From the NCBI RefSeq assembly GCF_010501065.1, contig NZ_QVMM01000006.1:754-64753 (forward strand): DNA of 64,000 bases, read 5' to 3'. Each line of letters begins with the position of its first letter. Position 1 is the first letter of the stretch. The notes beneath the pieces were generated by a model that worked only from the letters and a program-made list of their open reading frames with translations, was not told the origin of the DNA and did no database searches. Shown here one piece after another: positions 7,659-17,126 of this stretch. The position numbers were made by a program, and so were the translations under genes. This DNA is from Dysgonomonas sp. 216 (GTDB taxonomy: Bacteria; Bacteroidota; Bacteroidia; Bacteroidales; Dysgonomonadaceae).

Positions 7659-10600
7659 ATGAAGAAAGTATTACTCTTATTCGTGCTGTGCCTGTTGGCA
7701 TATACAACGCAGGCGCAACAAAAAATTACCTTCACATGGGATTCCTTTGCCAATGGGGCTAAATCTGTAAGCTTGCGGGCAACAGCAGGAACAGATAATA
7801 TTACCGTGGACTGGGGAGACGGAACCATCGCTAAATTGAGTGGTACAGGAACAGATGCTTCTACATCGGTCACAGGTCTTATAACTTACACCGAAGCCAA
7901 GAGCTATACTGTTACCATAACGGCAGATGCGGGAACCGACCTTACCTATTTTAGTGTATATCTAGATATGAACCTGAGAAGCCTTGATGTGAGCAAAGCT
8001 ACCAAACTGACATCTCTGATATGCCGTGGAGACGGCAATTGGCTTACCGAATTGGATGTGAGCATGCTTCCCGAACTGGAGACCTTATATTGTTTCAGCA
8101 ATCGCCTCAAGAAACTGAAAATTAGCGAAGCCGTTAACACAAAACTAAAATCATTACTCTGTTATAAGAACCGTTTGCCCTTGTCGCAACTTTATCCTAT
8201 ATGGGCGAATAAGAATATAAGCACATCTAAAAACATAGATGGCCAGTCTTTTACCGATAGCATAATGGTAAATGCATACACCGACCTGAGCTCGGAACTC
8301 TCTTTTGGCGGGGTAGAAACCCAATTCACTCTTTTCGTTTACAACTATAACAGTTACAGCTGGGAACAAACTCTTGTGAAAGGTAAAGACTATTCGTGGG
8401 ATGCAGGCAGGCTTTATTTCCATAAAGAAGGATATTATAAAGTGGAAATGACCAATCCCAATGTACGCAATGGCACAAGTGACGAAGGTTCCGACCTTAC
8501 CGTAACGGCATTTTATCTGGTAACACCACCTGCCGTAACCTTCACCTGGGCGGGTAGTGCATCGAGCAAACGTTTTAGTTTTAGGGCAACCTCTGGCACC
8601 GATAATGTGGTGGTAGACTGGGGCAACGGCACCCAATCGACATATAGTGGAGGCGGAGATGAAAGTCCTAAAGCAGCTTGGGTAACTTACGGCGACACCA
8701 AATCTTACACGGTTTCCATCAGTACCGTCAAAGGCTCAGAGCTGACTATGTTGTCTTGCTTTGATAATCAACTAAGTGCTTTGGATGTCACAAACAATCC
8801 GGCATTACGCTCTTTGTCTTGCTATAAAAATCAACTAAGTGCTTTGGATGTTACAAATAACCCGGCATTAAGCATTTTGTATTGCTTTAATAATCACCTA
8901 AGTGCTTTGGATGTTACAAATAACCCGGCATTAAGCATTTTGTATTGCTTTAATAATCAACTAAGTGCTTTGGATGTTACAAATAACCCGGCATTAACCG
9001 CTTTGTCTTGCGATAACAATCAACTAAGTGCTTTGGATGTTACAAACAATCCGGCATTAACCGCTTTGTATTGCGATAACAATCAACTAAGTGCTTTGGA
9101 TGTCACAAACAATCCGGCATTAAGCTATTTGGATTGCTATAATAATCAACTAAGTGCTTTGGATGTTACAAATAACCCGGCATTAACCGCTTTGTCTTGC
9201 TTTTATAATCAATTGCCGTTAACAGCATTATATGCTGCTATAAGCAATGGAGCGCCTTATACCAATGCTCTTTCCATATCGCCTCAAACCTTGGCAGCAG
9301 ATACTGTTCAGGTAAATGCAGGTATTGCCATTCCGGTAATCGATGGTACCGAAAGCGAAGTTACAGTAGTCAATGCAACAGCCGGCACAGACTACACTTA
9401 TGCCAACGGCACACTTACTTTCTTCAAAACGGGTGAATATACCGTAACTATGACCAACAGCAAGGTGGTTGGCAAAGATGGTAGCAAAGCAGAGGTAAGA
9501 GTTACATATACGGTAACACCGCCTGCCGTAACCTTCACCTGGACGGGTAGTGCATCGAGCAAAAGTTTTAGTTTTAGGGCAACCTCTGGCACCGATAATG
9601 TGGTGGTAGACTGGGGCAACGGCACCCAATCGACATATAGTGGAGATGACAGAGCTAAAACAGCTTCGGTAACTTACGGCGACACCAAATCTTACACGGT
9701 TTCCATTAGTACCGTCAAAGGCTCAGAGCTTACCCTGTTGTCTTGCTTTAATAATCAACTAAGTGCTTTGGATGTCACAAACAATCCGGCATTACGCTCT
9801 TTGGATTGCTATAATAATCAACTAAGAGTTTTGGATGTCACAAACAATCCGGCATTACGCTCTTTGTCTTGCTTTAATAATCAACTAAGTGCTTTGGATG
9901 TCACAAACAATCCGGCATTAACCGCTTTGTCTTGCTCTAATAATCAACTAAGTGCTTTGGATGTCACAAACAATCCGGTGTTAAGCTATTTGTCTTGCTC
10001 TAATAATCAACTAAGTGTTTTGGATGTTACAAATAACCCGGCATTAAGCTATTTGTATTGCGATAATAATCAACTAAGTGCTTTGGATGTTACAAACAAT
10101 CCGGCATTAACCGATTTGTCTTGCTCCACTAATCAACTAAGTGCTTTGGATGTCACAAATAACCCGGCATTACGCTATTTGTCTTGTTCTGAAAATCAAC
10201 TAAGTGTTTTGGATGTCACAAATAACCCGGCATTACGCACTTTGTATTGCGATAATAATCAACTAAGTGCTTTGGATGTTACAAACAATCCGGCATTAAG
10301 CACTTTGTATTGCGATAATAATCAACTAAGTGCTTTGGATGTTACAAATAACCCGGCATTAAGCTCTTTGTATTGCACCCATAATCAATTGCCGTTAACA
10401 GCATTATATGCTGCTATAAGCAATGGAGCGCCTTATGCCGATGGTCTTTCCATATCGCCTCAAACCTTGGCAGCAGATACTGTTCAGGTAAATGCAGGTA
10501 TTGCCATTCCGGTAATCGATGGTACCGAAAGCGAAGTTACAGCAGTCAATGCAACAGCCGGCACAGACTACACTTATGCCAACGGCACACTTACTTTCCT

Positions 10601-10946
10601 CAACACGGGTGAGTATACCGTAATTATGACCAACAGCAAGGTGGTTGGCAAAAATGGCTACAAAGCAGAGGTAAGCGTTACATATACGGTGGAAGGCTTG
10701 CCGGTAGGTATTGGCAGCAACAATAGCGATGTGTTCTCGGTTTATCCAAATCCTGTTTCCGATGTGTTGTATATCAAAGCAGCCGATGTTCGGCAAGTCG
10801 ACGTTTACAACGTGCAGGGTGTGGAGGTTATTTCGCTGTCGGGCAATATTCAAAAGCTGGATATGAGTAGCTTAACACCAAATAGTTATGTGGTTATTGT
10901 GCGCACAACCGACAGATTGTATCGGGCAATAGTGGTAAAAAAGTAA
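7659..10946 (+). CDS. secreted LRR repeat protein with type IX sorting domain
   Basis: A 1095-residue surface protein. A signal peptide (about 1-20, ending TQAQ) is followed by three related modules. Each opens with a strand-rich segment containing TFTW and VDWG(D/N)GT, continues with leucine-rich repeats, and modules two and three end with a shared block beginning LPLTALYAAISNGAPY. Modules two and three carry 7 and 10 nearly identical 21-residue repeats of the form LxCxxNQLSALDVTNNPALxx; the first module is diverged. The last 75 residues (VYPNPVSDVLYIKA to the Lys-Lys end) form a type A C-terminal sorting domain, so the protein should be exported by the type IX system and attached to the surface or released. 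A role in adhesion or glycan binding is inference. Confidence 0.9.
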   Translation: MKKVLLLFVLCLLAYTTQAQQKITFTWDSFANGAKSVSLRATAGTDNITVDWGDGTIAKLSGTGTDASTSVTGLITYTEAKSYTVTITADAGTDLTYFSVYLDMNLRSLDVSKATKLTSLICRGDGNWLTELDVSMLPELETLYCFSNRLKKLKISEAVNTKLKSLLCYKNRLPLSQLYPIWANKNISTSKNIDGQSFTDSIMVNAYTDLSSELSFGGVETQFTLFVYNYNSYSWEQTLVKGKDYSWDAGRLYFHKEGYYKVEMTNPNVRNGTSDEGSDLTVTAFYLVTPPAVTFTWAGSASSKRFSFRATSGTDNVVVDWGNGTQSTYSGGGDESPKAAWVTYGDTKSYTVSISTVKGSELTMLSCFDNQLSALDVTNNPALRSLSCYKNQLSALDVTNNPALSILYCFNNHLSALDVTNNPALSILYCFNNQLSALDVTNNPALTALSCDNNQLSALDVTNNPALTALYCDNNQLSALDVTNNPALSYLDCYNNQLSALDVTNNPALTALSCFYNQLPLTALYAAISNGAPYTNALSISPQTLAADTVQVNAGIAIPVIDGTESEVTVVNATAGTDYTYANGTLTFFKTGEYTVTMTNSKVVGKDGSKAEVRVTYTVTPPAVTFTWTGSASSKSFSFRATSGTDNVVVDWGNGTQSTYSGDDRAKTASVTYGDTKSYTVSISTVKGSELTLLSCFNNQLSALDVTNNPALRSLDCYNNQLRVLDVTNNPALRSLSCFNNQLSALDVTNNPALTALSCSNNQLSALDVTNNPVLSYLSCSNNQLSVLDVTNNPALSYLYCDNNQLSALDVTNNPALTDLSCSTNQLSALDVTNNPALRYLSCSENQLSVLDVTNNPALRTLYCDNNQLSALDVTNNPALSTLYCDNNQLSALDVTNNPALSSLYCTHNQLPLTALYAAISNGAPYADGLSISPQTLAADTVQVNAGIAIPVIDGTESEVTAVNATAGTDYTYANGTLTFLNTGEYTVIMTNSKVVGKNGYKAEVSVTYTVEGLPVGIGSNNSDVFSVYPNPVSDVLYIKAADVRQVDVYNVQGVEVISLSGNIQKLDMSSLTPNSYVVIVRTTDRLYRAIVVKK
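8751..9191 (+). repeat. tandem 63-bp coding repeats, block 1 (7 units)
   Basis: Seven in-frame 63-bp units, each encoding one 21-residue LRR, with a partial eighth unit after 9191. Large parts of adjacent units are identical in DNA, which points to recent unit duplication or gene conversion. Confidence 0.9.
9738..10367 (+). repeat. tandem 63-bp coding repeats, block 2 (10 units)
   Basis: Ten in-frame 63-bp units followed by a partial terminal unit. This block is part of a duplication about 1 kb long: the preceding strand-rich segment and the following block are nearly the same as those around block 1. The unit number differs (7 versus 10), as expected from expansion or contraction after the duplication. 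Confidence 0.9.
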
Positions 10947-10973
10947 ACGATCTTTATAAAACTATATACCAGA

Positions 10974-11009
10974 ACGGGTATCTCTATCAATAGGGGTATC
11001 CGTTTTTTT
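10974..11009 (+). terminator. rho-independent terminator after the LRR gene
   Basis: A hairpin with outer arms ACGG and CCGT (10974-11003, with G-U pairs inside) is followed by seven T. The remaining stretch to 11254 is AT-rich and shows no gene. Confidence 0.7.
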
Positions 11010-11254
11010 GTGACTACATTGGTTACACATTACTGCTATATTGGTAAAAAACGCATTGGGTTGGAACATACATAGTCCGATTAATCTATAAAATGAGGTG
11101 TATTCGTAGATAAAACGTATATTTATGGCGGAGTATAGTGAAAATGCATCAAATTATCCAATTCATATCAGCCTAATTATAAAGATATAAATTATCTAAT
11201 TTTAATGCTACACTTTGGAAAATATTAAATAACTAATTTTGAACGCTTTATCTT

Positions 11255-12598
11255 ATGAAAAGAGACTTGTACCAATTGACCTTAATAATAATCTTTGTTA
11301 TTGGAGGTGTTTTTAATTTATCGGCTCAAATATCAGATGAAACAAGCCCTGAGGAGTTGAAACTACCCAATGCTTATATTGTAAATCCGGGTAGTAGCAT
11401 TAGCATTCCCATCATAAAAGCTTATGCAATATGGACACAAATAGAAAGTTTGTCCAATACAAATCCCGATTTATCTGGTAATATTACGGCAGAATTGCTC
11501 TGGCAGGATAATCAGTCGCTAATATCTTCGGTATCAATACAAGGAACGGCAAAAACCGCAAATATTAATATTGTAACAAACAGCAATAAGGGTAATGCGG
11601 TAATCGGACTGAAAATTGGAGGAATAATAAGATACAGTTGGCATATATGGGTAACTGACTACGACCCGAAAAACCAAAATATCAGATATGCGGCCGATGG
11701 CGAAGAGCTGTTTTTTATGTCTACAAACTTAGGAGCAACAACCGATTTGAACGATAATCCGGAATCTTTCGGATTGTTATATCAGTTCGGGCGTAAAGAC
11801 CCATTCCCCGGAGCCGGTTCGATACTTGAAAATAACTACAGCAATATAGGACGCACAATATACGACATTGACAATAATGTATTGGATCAAGGTATAAAGT
11901 ATGAAGATGTAATCGAAACCCATAATTTAGCCAACGCTATCCAAAATCCTTTAAGTTATTATGTTGGGAATGACGTAAACGGTAAGGACTGGTATAGTTC
12001 CAATCCTCTACATAATGATACATTATGGTGCGGAACAACCGGAGAAAAGGGTGTATTTGATCCGTCACCCGAAGGATGGCGTATACCTCCAGCACACAAA
12101 ATGTATCCAAATTTATTAAATGAAGCAGAGCAAAATATATCGGGGTATTCAATGAGTGGCAGCAGGGATTTTACAAACGGATTGTTTTTTATGACCAGAG
12201 ACTATGGAATGTATTGGTCGTCAACGGCAAACAATTCCTTAGCATATTACATGTTTCTTTCCGATCTTTTGGTACAGGCAAAAAGTTCCCATTATCGTTC
12301 AAATGGATACTCTATTCGTTGTATAAAGGACTTAAACTACGGAACCAATATTAGTAATGAAGTGCTAAACAAGTCTCAGTTAAACGTATTTACCGATAAA
12401 AATACTATAATAGCAAATGCTATTGACGAATCGTATTATGGATGCTTTGTGTCGGTTTATAACACTAGCGGAACCCTTGTTGCTAAAACCAAAATACTTG
12501 GTTCTCATGCTATCTTGGCAAGTAATGTAACGGCAGGACTTTATCTTATTAAGATAACAGGAAACAATAAATATACCACTAAAGTACTTGTAAAATAA
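11255..12598 (+). CDS. FISUMP-like secreted protein with type IX sorting domain
   Basis: A 447-residue precursor with an N-terminal signal peptide (about 1-25, ending LSAQ). Residues about 45-130 look like an Ig-like segment. The middle holds the pattern of the Fibrobacter succinogenes major paralogous domain: GLLYQFGRKDPFPGAGS, then PSPEGWRIPP, YWSSTA and YSIRCIKD. The last 75 residues resemble a C-terminal sorting domain ending in TTKVLVK, so export by the type IX system is likely. The molecular function of this domain is not established. The glycosidase gene follows after 15 bp and is probably cotranscribed. Confidence 0.75.
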   Translation: MKRDLYQLTLIIIFVIGGVFNLSAQISDETSPEELKLPNAYIVNPGSSISIPIIKAYAIWTQIESLSNTNPDLSGNITAELLWQDNQSLISSVSIQGTAKTANINIVTNSNKGNAVIGLKIGGIIRYSWHIWVTDYDPKNQNIRYAADGEELFFMSTNLGATTDLNDNPESFGLLYQFGRKDPFPGAGSILENNYSNIGRTIYDIDNNVLDQGIKYEDVIETHNLANAIQNPLSYYVGNDVNGKDWYSSNPLHNDTLWCGTTGEKGVFDPSPEGWRIPPAHKMYPNLLNEAEQNISGYSMSGSRDFTNGLFFMTRDYGMYWSSTANNSLAYYMFLSDLLVQAKSSHYRSNGYSIRCIKDLNYGTNISNEVLNKSQLNVFTDKNTIIANAIDESYYGCFVSVYNTSGTLVAKTKILGSHAILASNVTAGLYLIKITGNNKYTTKVLVK

Positions 12599-12613
12599 AA
12601 AATACTATATAAC

Positions 12614-15600
12614 ATGAAGAAGTTATTATCACTAATCTATATCGCTGCATTTGTATTGAATCTCCCACTAGTGGCGCAGAACAACTTAAGCAATAATTTG
12701 ATTTTACATTACGAGTTTAACGATCCATCGGGAAGCACAAAAGTAACCGACTCATCGCCTATGGCAAATCATGGGACAATAAAAGGATCGGGTGCTGCGG
12801 TTTCAAACGGACAGATAAGGCTTCCCGGAGGTAATGCCGGTTCGAATGCAGCCTATATACAATTACCAACAGGTATGTTCGACAATCAGAATACGTTGAC
12901 TATCTCGGTTTGGTTGAAGAACGAAACCGGCTCAGGCAATTATGCTGCTATGTTTTTCGGAACAACACAAAGCCCGCCTCTTCAATACTGGTTACTAAAC
13001 CCGGCAAATATGGACGGACGTTTTAAATCGGTTATAACAAACCATATACAAACAGGCTCGCCCTGGACCAGTGAGTACGGGTTTTCTCCAACCACGGCTT
13101 CACAAGGGATGAATGGTGTTATAACTAGTAACGAATGGGCGCTATACACAACTATTATTCAACCGGAGGTTATCAAGGCTTATTACAACGGAACGAAGAT
13201 AGGAGAAGTTGCTATCAGCCGTACTGTCAGCGATTTTGGTAGTAATTTAGTAGCTTATATCGGACGATCGTCATATAACGACAAGTTTTATAAAGGATCT
13301 GTCAAGCGAGTAAAAGTATTCAAAACAGTTTTAACCGATTTTGACATAAAAGACGAATATTATTTAGGATTGGGCAACGAAGCACTCCTGAATGCCTTAG
13401 AAGAGGATAAAAATGCACTCAGCTTTCCTGCCGAAACCGATATGATGAACAATTTGGTATTACCTGCTATGGGTAGTAATGGTAGCCGTATACAATGGGC
13501 ATCATCAGATATTGCTTTCATCAGCGAGGACGGACAAATAATGCGTGACAAAAAGCTTGATCGTGAAGTTGTATTGACTGCAACCCTTACATTGGCTGGT
13601 AAATCTGTAAAAAAATCGTTCCTTATCAACGTTTTGGCTGACACTCCCGAAAGACAGTTGGAGTATATAACCAGTAAATTTGACCTAGGAATATCTTATG
13701 TGACGGAAAATATTGTTTTGCCTTCTGTAACAGGCGAAGATTATGCTATATCGTGGGTTAGTAACAACAATTCTTTTCTTGATAATAATGGAATCGTTAA
13801 TCGTCCGGCTGTGGGTAGCGGAAATCAACAAGTTACATTAACTGCTACAATATCGAAAGGAGGCCTCTCTTTAAGTAAAGACTTTGTGGTAACTGTGGCT
13901 GAAGACAGTTATGGATACTTAATGAGCTATATTATGTCAGGTGGAACCGAACGGACAAATAGTTTCTTTATAGCAAACAGTCAGGATGGTTCGGCTTATA
14001 CATCGCTAAATAATAGTAAAGCTGTTGTATATCCTCTGGTTGGCACAAAGAAACTCCGTCAGCCTTGGTTATTCAGAAAGGCCGATGGCTCTTTTGGTAT
14101 GATGGCAACAGATAACAATAGTAATGGAGTTATTATATACCATTCGCCCGACTTGATTAACTATGTAGATGAAACATATCTGTCACTAAATAATGAAAAG
14201 ATAAATATCGTGATGTTCATGTGCGATTATAACAATGCTAAGCGCGCTTATTCTATCAGGTGGCAGGGCAGAAATGGTAAATACTATGAAACTACTACGA
14301 AAGATTTCAAAACAATAGAATCAACTGTCGAAATAGCTGCATTTTCGCGTCCTGCTACTTCAGGTACATATCCAAACAAAGCAATTGATCGTAGCGTAAT
14401 TGCTCTTACTAAAGATGAATATGACAAAGTTGTAAGAAAATATGGAAAAATTACCAATACAGGAATCGCCGGCATAAATCCTATTACCATTCAAAACGGA
14501 GGTCAACTTGATTTGCCTGACAGAGTTACTGCAGAATACAACGATGGATCGACTAAACAATTAGGAGTTGAATGGAGTGAAGAAGATATAAATAATATCG
14601 ATTTGGGTTCTCCCGGAGAATATACCATAAGCGGAATTGTTCAGCAACCCGATTATGCAAATCCATTAATCCGTCAACGTGCTGATCCGTGGATTACAAA
14701 AGGAGATGACGGTTATTACTACTTTACGGCATCGTACCCAATGGTCGGATCCAGCGATCCGGAAGGTTACGACCGTGTGATATTACGACGTGCAACTAGC
14801 ATTGAAGGTTTAGCGACAGCCGAAGAAATAACAATCTGGGACGAAAAAAATTGTTCTTCATGTTTCCGTTATGTATGGGCTCCGGAAATTCATCAGATAA
14901 ACGGAACTTGGTTCGTTTTCTTCACAACATCTATAAATAATGCTGCTTTCAACATTCGTCCGCGTGTTATAACTTGCAGTTTAGGAGAAAAAGACCCGTA
15001 CAATCCGGCTTGTTGGGAAACTGTCGGACATCTGATGGAGCCGTCGAATGGAGATAACACTTCATTTAGAGACTTTTCGTTAGATATGACATATTTCGAG
15101 AATAAAGGAACTCATTATGTAATTTGGGCACAAGCAATAGGCTATTCTAGTTTAGCTATAGCATCAGTAAATGGAGCGCAACCTTGGAAAACAACAAGTG
15201 CTTACACGCTTTTAACTTCGCCCGAATATGCATGGGAATGGGAAGGCCCCTGGGTAAACGAAGGAGCGGCTGTTATAAAGCATAACGGAAAGATATATGT
15301 GGCTTTTTCGGCTTCGGCTGTTAATCATACATATTGTGTAGGCTTGATATATGCTGACGAAGATTCTGATTTGTTAGATATAAAGTCTTGGACTAAAGTG
15401 AGATATCCGTTGTTGTCGACAGAGGATTTACCAGAAGGTCAAAGTGGTCCGGGGCACAACTCTTTTACAACAGATAAATACGGAAATCCTGTTATTGTGT
15501 ATCATGCCCGTAACCCGAAAGAAACAACAGATGGAGGATTATATGATCCGGGACGTCATGCTTTTGTGAAAAGTGTTAATTTTGCATTTGATGGAACTCC

Positions 15601-15676
15601 TATCTTTAATATGAAAAGAGAAGATGAATTAAATCCTGCAAATAAAAATATATCGATAAAAATAATTGTAGAGTAG
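12614..15676 (+). CDS. LamG / Ig-like / GH43 glycoside hydrolase
   Basis: A 1020-residue secreted enzyme. After a signal peptide (about 1-22) comes a LamG/concanavalin-like domain (about 28-225), two bacterial Ig-like segments (about 250-410), a part possibly belonging to a second propeller (about 420-600), an Ig-like domain (about 625-675), then a GH43 five-bladed propeller (about 685-990). Candidate catalytic residues are Asp 691 in RADPW (base), Asp 824 in LDMTYF (pKa modulator) and Glu 877 in WEGPW (acid). GH43 enzymes mostly cut arabinan, arabinoxylan or arabinofuranosyl side chains; the substrate here is not determined. No sorting domain is evident at the C-terminus. No SusC/SusD pair is adjacent. 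Confidence 0.85.
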   Translation: MKKLLSLIYIAAFVLNLPLVAQNNLSNNLILHYEFNDPSGSTKVTDSSPMANHGTIKGSGAAVSNGQIRLPGGNAGSNAAYIQLPTGMFDNQNTLTISVWLKNETGSGNYAAMFFGTTQSPPLQYWLLNPANMDGRFKSVITNHIQTGSPWTSEYGFSPTTASQGMNGVITSNEWALYTTIIQPEVIKAYYNGTKIGEVAISRTVSDFGSNLVAYIGRSSYNDKFYKGSVKRVKVFKTVLTDFDIKDEYYLGLGNEALLNALEEDKNALSFPAETDMMNNLVLPAMGSNGSRIQWASSDIAFISEDGQIMRDKKLDREVVLTATLTLAGKSVKKSFLINVLADTPERQLEYITSKFDLGISYVTENIVLPSVTGEDYAISWVSNNNSFLDNNGIVNRPAVGSGNQQVTLTATISKGGLSLSKDFVVTVAEDSYGYLMSYIMSGGTERTNSFFIANSQDGSAYTSLNNSKAVVYPLVGTKKLRQPWLFRKADGSFGMMATDNNSNGVIIYHSPDLINYVDETYLSLNNEKINIVMFMCDYNNAKRAYSIRWQGRNGKYYETTTKDFKTIESTVEIAAFSRPATSGTYPNKAIDRSVIALTKDEYDKVVRKYGKITNTGIAGINPITIQNGGQLDLPDRVTAEYNDGSTKQLGVEWSEEDINNIDLGSPGEYTISGIVQQPDYANPLIRQRADPWITKGDDGYYYFTASYPMVGSSDPEGYDRVILRRATSIEGLATAEEITIWDEKNCSSCFRYVWAPEIHQINGTWFVFFTTSINNAAFNIRPRVITCSLGEKDPYNPACWETVGHLMEPSNGDNTSFRDFSLDMTYFENKGTHYVIWAQAIGYSSLAIASVNGAQPWKTTSAYTLLTSPEYAWEWEGPWVNEGAAVIKHNGKIYVAFSASAVNHTYCVGLIYADEDSDLLDIKSWTKVRYPLLSTEDLPEGQSGPGHNSFTTDKYGNPVIVYHARNPKETTDGGLYDPGRHAFVKSVNFAFDGTPIFNMKREDELNPANKNISIKIIVE

Positions 15677-15720
15677 TGTTTTTGTACTTACAACGCAAAA
15701 ACTAGCCTATTTAGGACACG

Positions 15721-15752
15721 AGTGGTCGGAAGAAATTCCGATCACTTTTTTT
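15721..15752 (+). terminator. rho-independent terminator after the GH43 gene
   Basis: Arms AGTGGTCGG and CCGATCACT (15721-15745, one G-U pair) are followed by a run of seven T. Confidence 0.85.
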
Positions 15753-16061
15753 ATTTTTAGGTTTTGAAAAAAAAATATTAGGATCTTCTCAGATCTCCAT
15801 AAAAAAGGGGTGGGGGAGATAATTTGTTAATTTTTATCTTTGGAAAAAAGGATATGGTTCGAAGATAGTTATAGTTTCCTTCAGGTTTATTAGATTGCTT
15901 ACTATTTTGAAGGTTGAAGGCAGTAGTACGCAGATAAAGTTTTATTTGGGAGGAAAGAATAATCGAGATGATTACGGATCAAATTTTAGGACAGTATCAA
16001 TTAAATAATTATTAATCGAACGCACTGTGTTCTTAAATATGTTACAAGGAAGTAGTAAATA
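15753..16061. other. intergenic stretch without a recognisable gene
   Basis: AT-rich DNA. A lone -7-like box TATCTTTG at 15835-15842 has no good -33 element and no gene after it. Nothing else could be supported. Confidence 0.4.
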
Positions 16062-16098
16062 CAAAAAAAGCAGCTACATATTATTGTAACTGCTTGAT
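16062..16098 (-). terminator. displaced terminator of tRNA-Val
   Basis: On the minus strand the arms AAGCAGTTACA and TGTAGCTGCTT (16069-16095) form a hairpin followed by a T run. It lies directly downstream of the tRNA 3'-end fragment at 16107-16123, so it is probably the original chromosomal terminator of the tRNA gene, cut off from it when the island integrated. Confidence 0.65.
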
Positions 16099-16106
16099 TT
16101 TCTGTG

Positions 16107-16123
16107 GTGGGCGTTGACGGATT
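16107..16123 (-). repeat. attL: displaced 3' end of tRNA-Val
   Basis: GTGGGCGTTGACGGATT matches 36686-36702 perfectly; the bases on either side differ. It is the tRNA acceptor-arm end, left behind when the incoming element supplied a new 3' end. Confidence 0.85.
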
Positions 16124-16195
16124 TTAAATATTCCATCTAACCCATATACTGTCAGTTATTTAACTATCGAAAAATGTATTCTACTCACTCGTTAC

Positions 16196-16220
16196 TCACT
16201 CCGTTTTTGGAGTGATTTTT
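16196..16220 (+). terminator. hairpin with T-rich tail inside the left end of the island
   Basis: CACTCC (16197-16202), six-base loop, GGAGTG (16209-16214), then ATTTTT. It may insulate the cargo from chromosomal transcription entering through attL. A minus-strand -7 box (TACCTTTG, 16251-16258 complement) points outward across attL. Confidence 0.5.
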
Positions 16221-16322
16221 AAGAGAACTTTTCCTCTTTAAGTGATAGGACAAAGGTAGAAATAAATTTGTAGATTTCCTAATTACTATTTTGTTTTTAG
16301 CTCAATAATACATATTTTTATG

Positions 16323-16330
16323 TATCTTTG
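16323..16330 (+). promoter_or_regulatory. -7 box of the abiE promoter
   Basis: TATCTTTG fits TAnnTTTG exactly. It overlaps an ATG at 16320, so that ATG cannot be the start; translation should begin at 16359. Confidence 0.55.
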
Positions 16331-16358
16331 TGCGAGAAATAAAATCCAAGAAGAGGAT

Positions 16359-17126
16359 ATGAGTAAATATATCGAAGAATTCCATAAACTCAAAATCTTC
16401 CATAAAAAAGATATTGTTGTATTGACCGGTGACGAAAATGCAGCAAAAGAACTTTTGCGGAGGTATAAACAGCAAGGGCTAATATCACAAGTAAGGCGAG
16501 ATCTCTACGTTGCAACGGATTTGGCTACAAAAACCAGTTCTGCTTCAAAGTACGAAATAGCCAGTCAAATAAACTCTTCTTCTTACCTATCCTACCATGC
16601 TGCATTAGAATATCATGGTCTGGCTCATCAGGTATTTTATGAAATGCAGGTTTCATCCAAAGAGAGGTTCAACAACTTTGAGTACGATGGGATTAGTTAT
16701 ATTTATTCGGAATCGAAATCAGATGCCGGAGTTATTATTCCTCCTGCCGATACATTAATCAGAGTAACCGATTTGGAACGCACTGTTTTAGATTGCATTA
16801 ATCAAATAGACCGAAGTGGAGGACTGGAAGAAATGATAGAATGTTTTGCCCTTATCACTTATATTAACGAGCATAAACTACAAAACTATTTGAAGCAATT
16901 CAATAAACAGGTTCTTTATCAAAAGACAGGATTTGTTCTTGGCTACTTTCAAAAAGAAATGAAGTTAAGTGATGCTTTCTTTGATTTTTGTAAATCCAAG
17001 ATTGGGAAAAGTATCCGTTATCTGACAGATCAACAGGAATCCAATGTGTATTTTAGTGAATGGAAGCTTTACGCTCCTAAAAACATTCTTTCATTTTTAG
17101 AACAAGGAGGAAACGTCAATGTATAA
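16359..17126 (+). CDS. abiEi: AbiEi-family antitoxin (type IV toxin-antitoxin)
   Basis: A 255-residue protein from the ATG at 16359 (MSKYIEEFHKLK). The N-terminal 70 residues form a winged-helix domain (LLRRYKQQGLISQVRRDLY), followed by the C-terminal AbiEi-type domain with SSSYLSYHAALEYHGL and TDLERTVLDCI. In the AbiE family this protein binds operator DNA and represses the pair, and it counteracts the toxin. It overlaps the toxin start by 8 bp, the usual coupled arrangement. In phage infection the pair acts by abortive infection; here that is inference from the family. Confidence 0.85.
   Translation: MSKYIEEFHKLKIFHKKDIVVLTGDENAAKELLRRYKQQGLISQVRRDLYVATDLATKTSSASKYEIASQINSSSYLSYHAALEYHGLAHQVFYEMQVSSKERFNNFEYDGISYIYSESKSDAGVIIPPADTLIRVTDLERTVLDCINQIDRSGGLEEMIECFALITYINEHKLQNYLKQFNKQVLYQKTGFVLGYFQKEMKLSDAFFDFCKSKIGKSIRYLTDQQESNVYFSEWKLYAPKNILSFLEQGGNVNV

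Noticed and set aside
8751..10367. Regular 63-bp repeats could look like a CRISPR or satellite array
   Set aside because: They are in frame within one protein, encode LRR units without spacers, and no cas genes are nearby.
15835..15842. TATCTTTG as a promoter between the GH43 gene and the island
   Set aside because: No -33 element at suitable distance and no gene follows before attL.
16107..16123. A second tRNA gene at the left end of the island
   Set aside because: Only 17 bases of the 3' end are present; there is no anticodon or D arm.
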